A stretch of 5,171 bases of DNA, taken from assembly GCA_002385545.1 (NCBI GenBank), contig DGDR01000129.1:1-5171 (forward strand), given 5' to 3'. This DNA comes from Clostridium sp. UBA3947. Lineage in GTDB: Bacteria > Bacillota > Clostridia > Clostridiales > Clostridiaceae. Below, piece by piece: positions 4,775-5,171 of this stretch; position 1 is the first letter of the stretch, and each line of letters opens with the position of its first letter. The position numbers and the translations under genes are program-made. Below the pieces are notes generated by a model, which worked only from the letters and a program-made list of their open reading frames with translations, was not told where the DNA came from and did no database searches.

Positions 4775-5167
4775 ATGGCTAAGGTTCAATATTGCGCTAC
4801 AGGAAGAAGAAAGAAATCCATTGCTAGAGTAAGACTTGTTCCAGGAGAAGGAAAAGTTATAATAAACAACAGAGATATGGATACATATTTCGGTTTAGAG
4901 ACATTAAAGATAATAGTTAATCAGCCACTAGTTCTAGTTGGATTAAAGGATAAATTTGATGTACTTGTAAATGTACACGGAGGTGGATTTACAGGTCAGG
5001 CAGGAGCTATAAGACATGGTATTGCTAGAGCTCTTGTTAAATCCGACGAAAATCTTAAGGGCACACTTAAGAAGGCTGGATTCTTAACTAGAGACCCAAG
5101 AATGAAGGAAAGAAAGAAATACGGTCTTAAGAAAGCAAGAAGAGCTTCACAGTTCTCAAAGAGATAA
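4775..5167 (+). CDS. rpsI: 30S ribosomal protein S9
   Basis: From ATG 4775 the protein is 130 residues, equal to B. subtilis S9. It starts MAKVQYCATGRRKKSIARVR, carries the S9 signature GGGFTGQAGAIRHGIARAL (69-87), and ends TRDPRMKERKKYGLKKARR...QFSKR. The C-terminal Ser-Lys-Arg tail is the part of S9 that reaches the P-site tRNA on the small subunit. The gene is complete, with TAA at 5165-5167 only four bases from the window edge, so any terminator lies outside. It follows rplM by 24 bases and shares its promoter and leader. The in-frame TTG at 4757 is rejected as a start because it sits within the ribosome binding site. Confidence 0.97.
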   Translation: MAKVQYCATGRRKKSIARVRLVPGEGKVIINNRDMDTYFGLETLKIIVNQPLVLVGLKDKFDVLVNVHGGGFTGQAGAIRHGIARALVKSDENLKGTLKKAGFLTRDPRMKERKKYGLKKARRASQFSKR

Positions 5168-5171
5168 TTTC

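Overview
The window is a stretch of a low-G+C Firmicutes chromosome, most likely class Clostridia. The evidence is the strong A+T bias, frequent AGA arginine codons, strong Shine-Dalgarno sites, and the gene order rpoA-rplQ-ecfA1-ecfA2-ecfT-truA-rplM-rpsI. That order is also known from Bacillus subtilis and many other Firmicutes. Species cannot be fixed from the sequence alone. All genes lie on the + strand, and I see no mobile element, CRISPR array, tRNA or rRNA.

Layout: (1) 1-600 holds the 3' end of rpoA (RNA polymerase alpha C-terminal domain) and the complete rplQ (ribosomal protein L17), closing the large ribosomal protein/alpha operon. A good intrinsic terminator follows at 610-648. (2) 601-916 is a 316-base gene-free gap. 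It holds that terminator, a long 18-pair A+T-rich hairpin (703-747), two compact dyads (753-765, 781-799), a weak promoter candidate and a possible 13-codon micro-ORF. (3) 917-3421 encodes the shared energising module of energy-coupling factor (ECF) vitamin/metal transporters: ATPases EcfA1 and EcfA2 (genes overlapping by 16 bases) and membrane subunit EcfT. No substrate-binding S component is present, as expected for a group II module serving several S proteins encoded elsewhere. (4) 3435-4169 is truA, tRNA pseudouridine 38-40 synthase, 13 bases behind ecfT. (5) 4170-4315 carries a textbook promoter (TTGACA-N17-TATAAT) with an UP-element-like upstream stretch and a folded 5' leader resembling the L13 autoregulatory leader. 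(6) 4316-5167 is rplM-rpsI (ribosomal proteins L13 and S9).

The window is therefore a conserved housekeeping region in which a translation/transcription gene cluster is interrupted by a vitamin-uptake module and a tRNA-modification gene. No undescribed system is visible. The points most worth a second look are non-coding: the unexplained long hairpin upstream of ecfA1 and the rplM leader with a possible pseudoknot. Two start codons need care: ecfT probably starts at ATG 2615 rather than GTG 2606, and rpsI at ATG 4775 rather than TTG 4757.
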